A model generated the notes under the pieces. The model saw only the letters and a program-made list of their open reading frames with translations. It did no database searches and had not been told where the DNA came from. A DNA stretch of 5,524 nucleotides from the NCBI GenBank assembly GCA_016183945.1, contig JACPDP010000049.1, positions 15,164 through 20,687 of the forward strand, written 5' to 3'. The first letter of the stretch is position 1. Every line of letters starts with the position of its first letter. Both the position numbers and the translations under genes were made by a program. This document shows positions 4,757-5,524 of this stretch, piece by piece. The stretch comes from Magnetospirillum sp. Its GTDB lineage: Bacteria > Pseudomonadota > Alphaproteobacteria > Rhodospirillales > Magnetospirillaceae.

Positions 4757-5524
4757 TTACTCCCCCGTGGCCAGACTCCCCAGCAGGCGGGTCGGGTAGC
4801 CGGCGGCGGTCAGGGCCTCGATCATGGCGCGCACATGGGTGGTATCGGTGGTTTCGACCACGGCATCCACCTCGGCCGACTTCACCGGCACATCCTGGAA
4901 CAGGCGCTGGTGATAGATTTCCACGATATTGCCGCCATTGGCGCCGATCAGGCTGGCGACCTTGGCGAGCGTGCCCGGCGCATCCGAGATTTCGATCCGC
5001 AGCCGTGCCAGGCGGCCGGCCCGCACCAGGCCGCGCATCAGGATGGAGGCCATCAGCCGGCCATCGATGTTGCCGCCCGACACCACCAGCCCCACCTTGC
5101 GCCCGGCGAAGCGGGCCGGTTCGGCCAGCACGGCGGCCAGGGCGGCGGCACCGGCGCCCTCGGCCACGATCTTCTGGCGGTCCACCAGCAGCTCGACGGC
5201 GCGTTCGATCAGCGACTCCGGCACCGCCACCACGTCGTCCACCAGGGACTCCACCAGCGGCCGGGTCAGGACCCCCGGGCGCTTCACCGCGATGCCCTCG
5301 GCCAGGGTTTGGCGCGAGGGCGCGGGCGGACTCAGCGGAAGGCGGCGCACCAGCGGACAGCAGGCGGCCGCCTGGACGCCGACGATATCGATGCCGGGTT
5401 TCAGCACGCGGGCTGCGATGGCGATGCCGTAAATCAGCCCGCCGCCGCCCACCGGCACCACCAGGCAAGCCAGATCGGGGTGGTCGGTCAGCAGTTCCAG
5501 GCCCACGGTGCCTTGGCCGGCGAT
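4757..5524 (-). CDS. Threonine ammonia-lyase (threonine dehydratase), C-terminal part (5' end off right edge)
   Basis: This is the last 255 residues of a PLP enzyme that deaminates L-threonine to 2-oxobutanoate and ammonia, the entry step to isoleucine or part of threonine breakdown. The N-terminal PLP lysine region lies beyond the window. The visible part begins IAGQGTVGLE. It contains the glycine-rich phosphate-binding loop GGGGL (residues 26-30 of the fragment), the conserved TLAEGIAVKRPG stretch (73-84), EGAGAAA (122-128) and VVSGGNIDG (147-155), where the Ser holds the PLP ring nitrogen. A single ACT-like regulatory domain follows (about 172-250, starting LRIEISDAPGTLAKVA). One ACT domain points to the roughly 400-residue TdcB/IlvA-1 type and not the 500-residue IlvA with two regulatory domains. 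Serine dehydratase activity is also possible. The open frame continues to the window end without a stop. Confidence 0.92.
   Translation of the reverse strand: MAGQGTVGLELLTDHPDLACLVVPVGGGGLIYGIAIAARVLKPGIDIVGVQAAACCPLVRRLPLSPPAPSRQTLAEGIAVKRPGVLTRPLVESLVDDVVAVPESLIERAVELLVDRQKIVAEGAGAAALAAVLAEPARFAGRKVGLVVSGGNIDGRLMASILMRGLVRAGRLARLRIEISDAPGTLAKVASLIGANGGNIVEIYHQRLFQDVPVKSAEVDAVVETTDTTHVRAMIEALTAAGYPTRLLGSLATGE

Noticed and set aside
4062..5468. A 468-codon minus-strand frame crossing the flavin reductase and threonine ammonia-lyase genes
   Set aside because: It spans two unrelated genes and an intergenic hairpin zone in a frame that gives Arg/Gly/Pro-rich low-complexity protein. The true frames carry clear family motifs.
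1..5524. CRISPR arrays, insertion sequences, attachment sites, tRNA/rRNA genes, or toxin-antitoxin or defence loci
   Set aside because: I saw no regularly spaced repeats, transposase motifs, terminal inverted repeats with target duplications, cloverleaf-like sequence or small paired genes. The window reads as ordinary core chromosome.

Overview
The window is GC-rich chromosomal DNA with tightly packed, strongly third-position-GC genes. Its family content (a SulP transporter, an exported AcpA-type phosphoesterase, a MotA/MotB flagellar stator pair, a short-chain flavin reductase and a one-ACT-domain threonine ammonia-lyase) suggests a motile alphaproteobacterium. A Rhodospirillales/Magnetospirillum-like organism fits, but that placement is an inference from general sequence flavour and not from a marker gene.

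Layout. At the left edge, the N-terminal third of a SulP-family anion transporter runs leftward out of the window (413 to 1, minus). A 110-bp divergent intergenic region separates it from a rightward gene for a Sec-exported phosphoesterase/acid phosphatase (524-1897, plus) with a complete AcpA-like set of metal and nucleophile residues. A 203-bp gap follows. It opens with a strong 11-14 bp GC hairpin, then has two small tandem hairpins and a short direct repeat, and it separates this gene from the convergent motB. The minus-strand motA-motB operon (3920 to 2101) encodes a full flagellar stator, and the two genes are 23 bp apart. A roughly 220-bp divergent region between motA and the flavin reductase carries a plausible sigma70 promoter for motA with an A/T-tract upstream, plus weaker signals for the plus-strand gene. 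The flavin reductase (4143-4646, plus) converges on the 3' part of a threonine ammonia-lyase gene (4757-5524, minus, cut by the right edge). A 110-bp GC-rich spacer with two hairpins lies between them.

How the genes work together. Only motA and motB clearly act together: MotA4-5/MotB2-type channel units convert ion flow into flagellar torque. The other genes look like independent single-gene units (anion uptake, periplasmic phosphate release, reduced-flavin supply, threonine deamination) arranged divergently or convergently. I see no mobile element, CRISPR array, tRNA/rRNA or defence locus, and nothing that convincingly amounts to a previously undescribed system. The points most worth a second look are the motA start and promoter architecture, a 9-bp-arm inverted repeat just inside motA, and the structured spacer between the phosphoesterase gene and motB.
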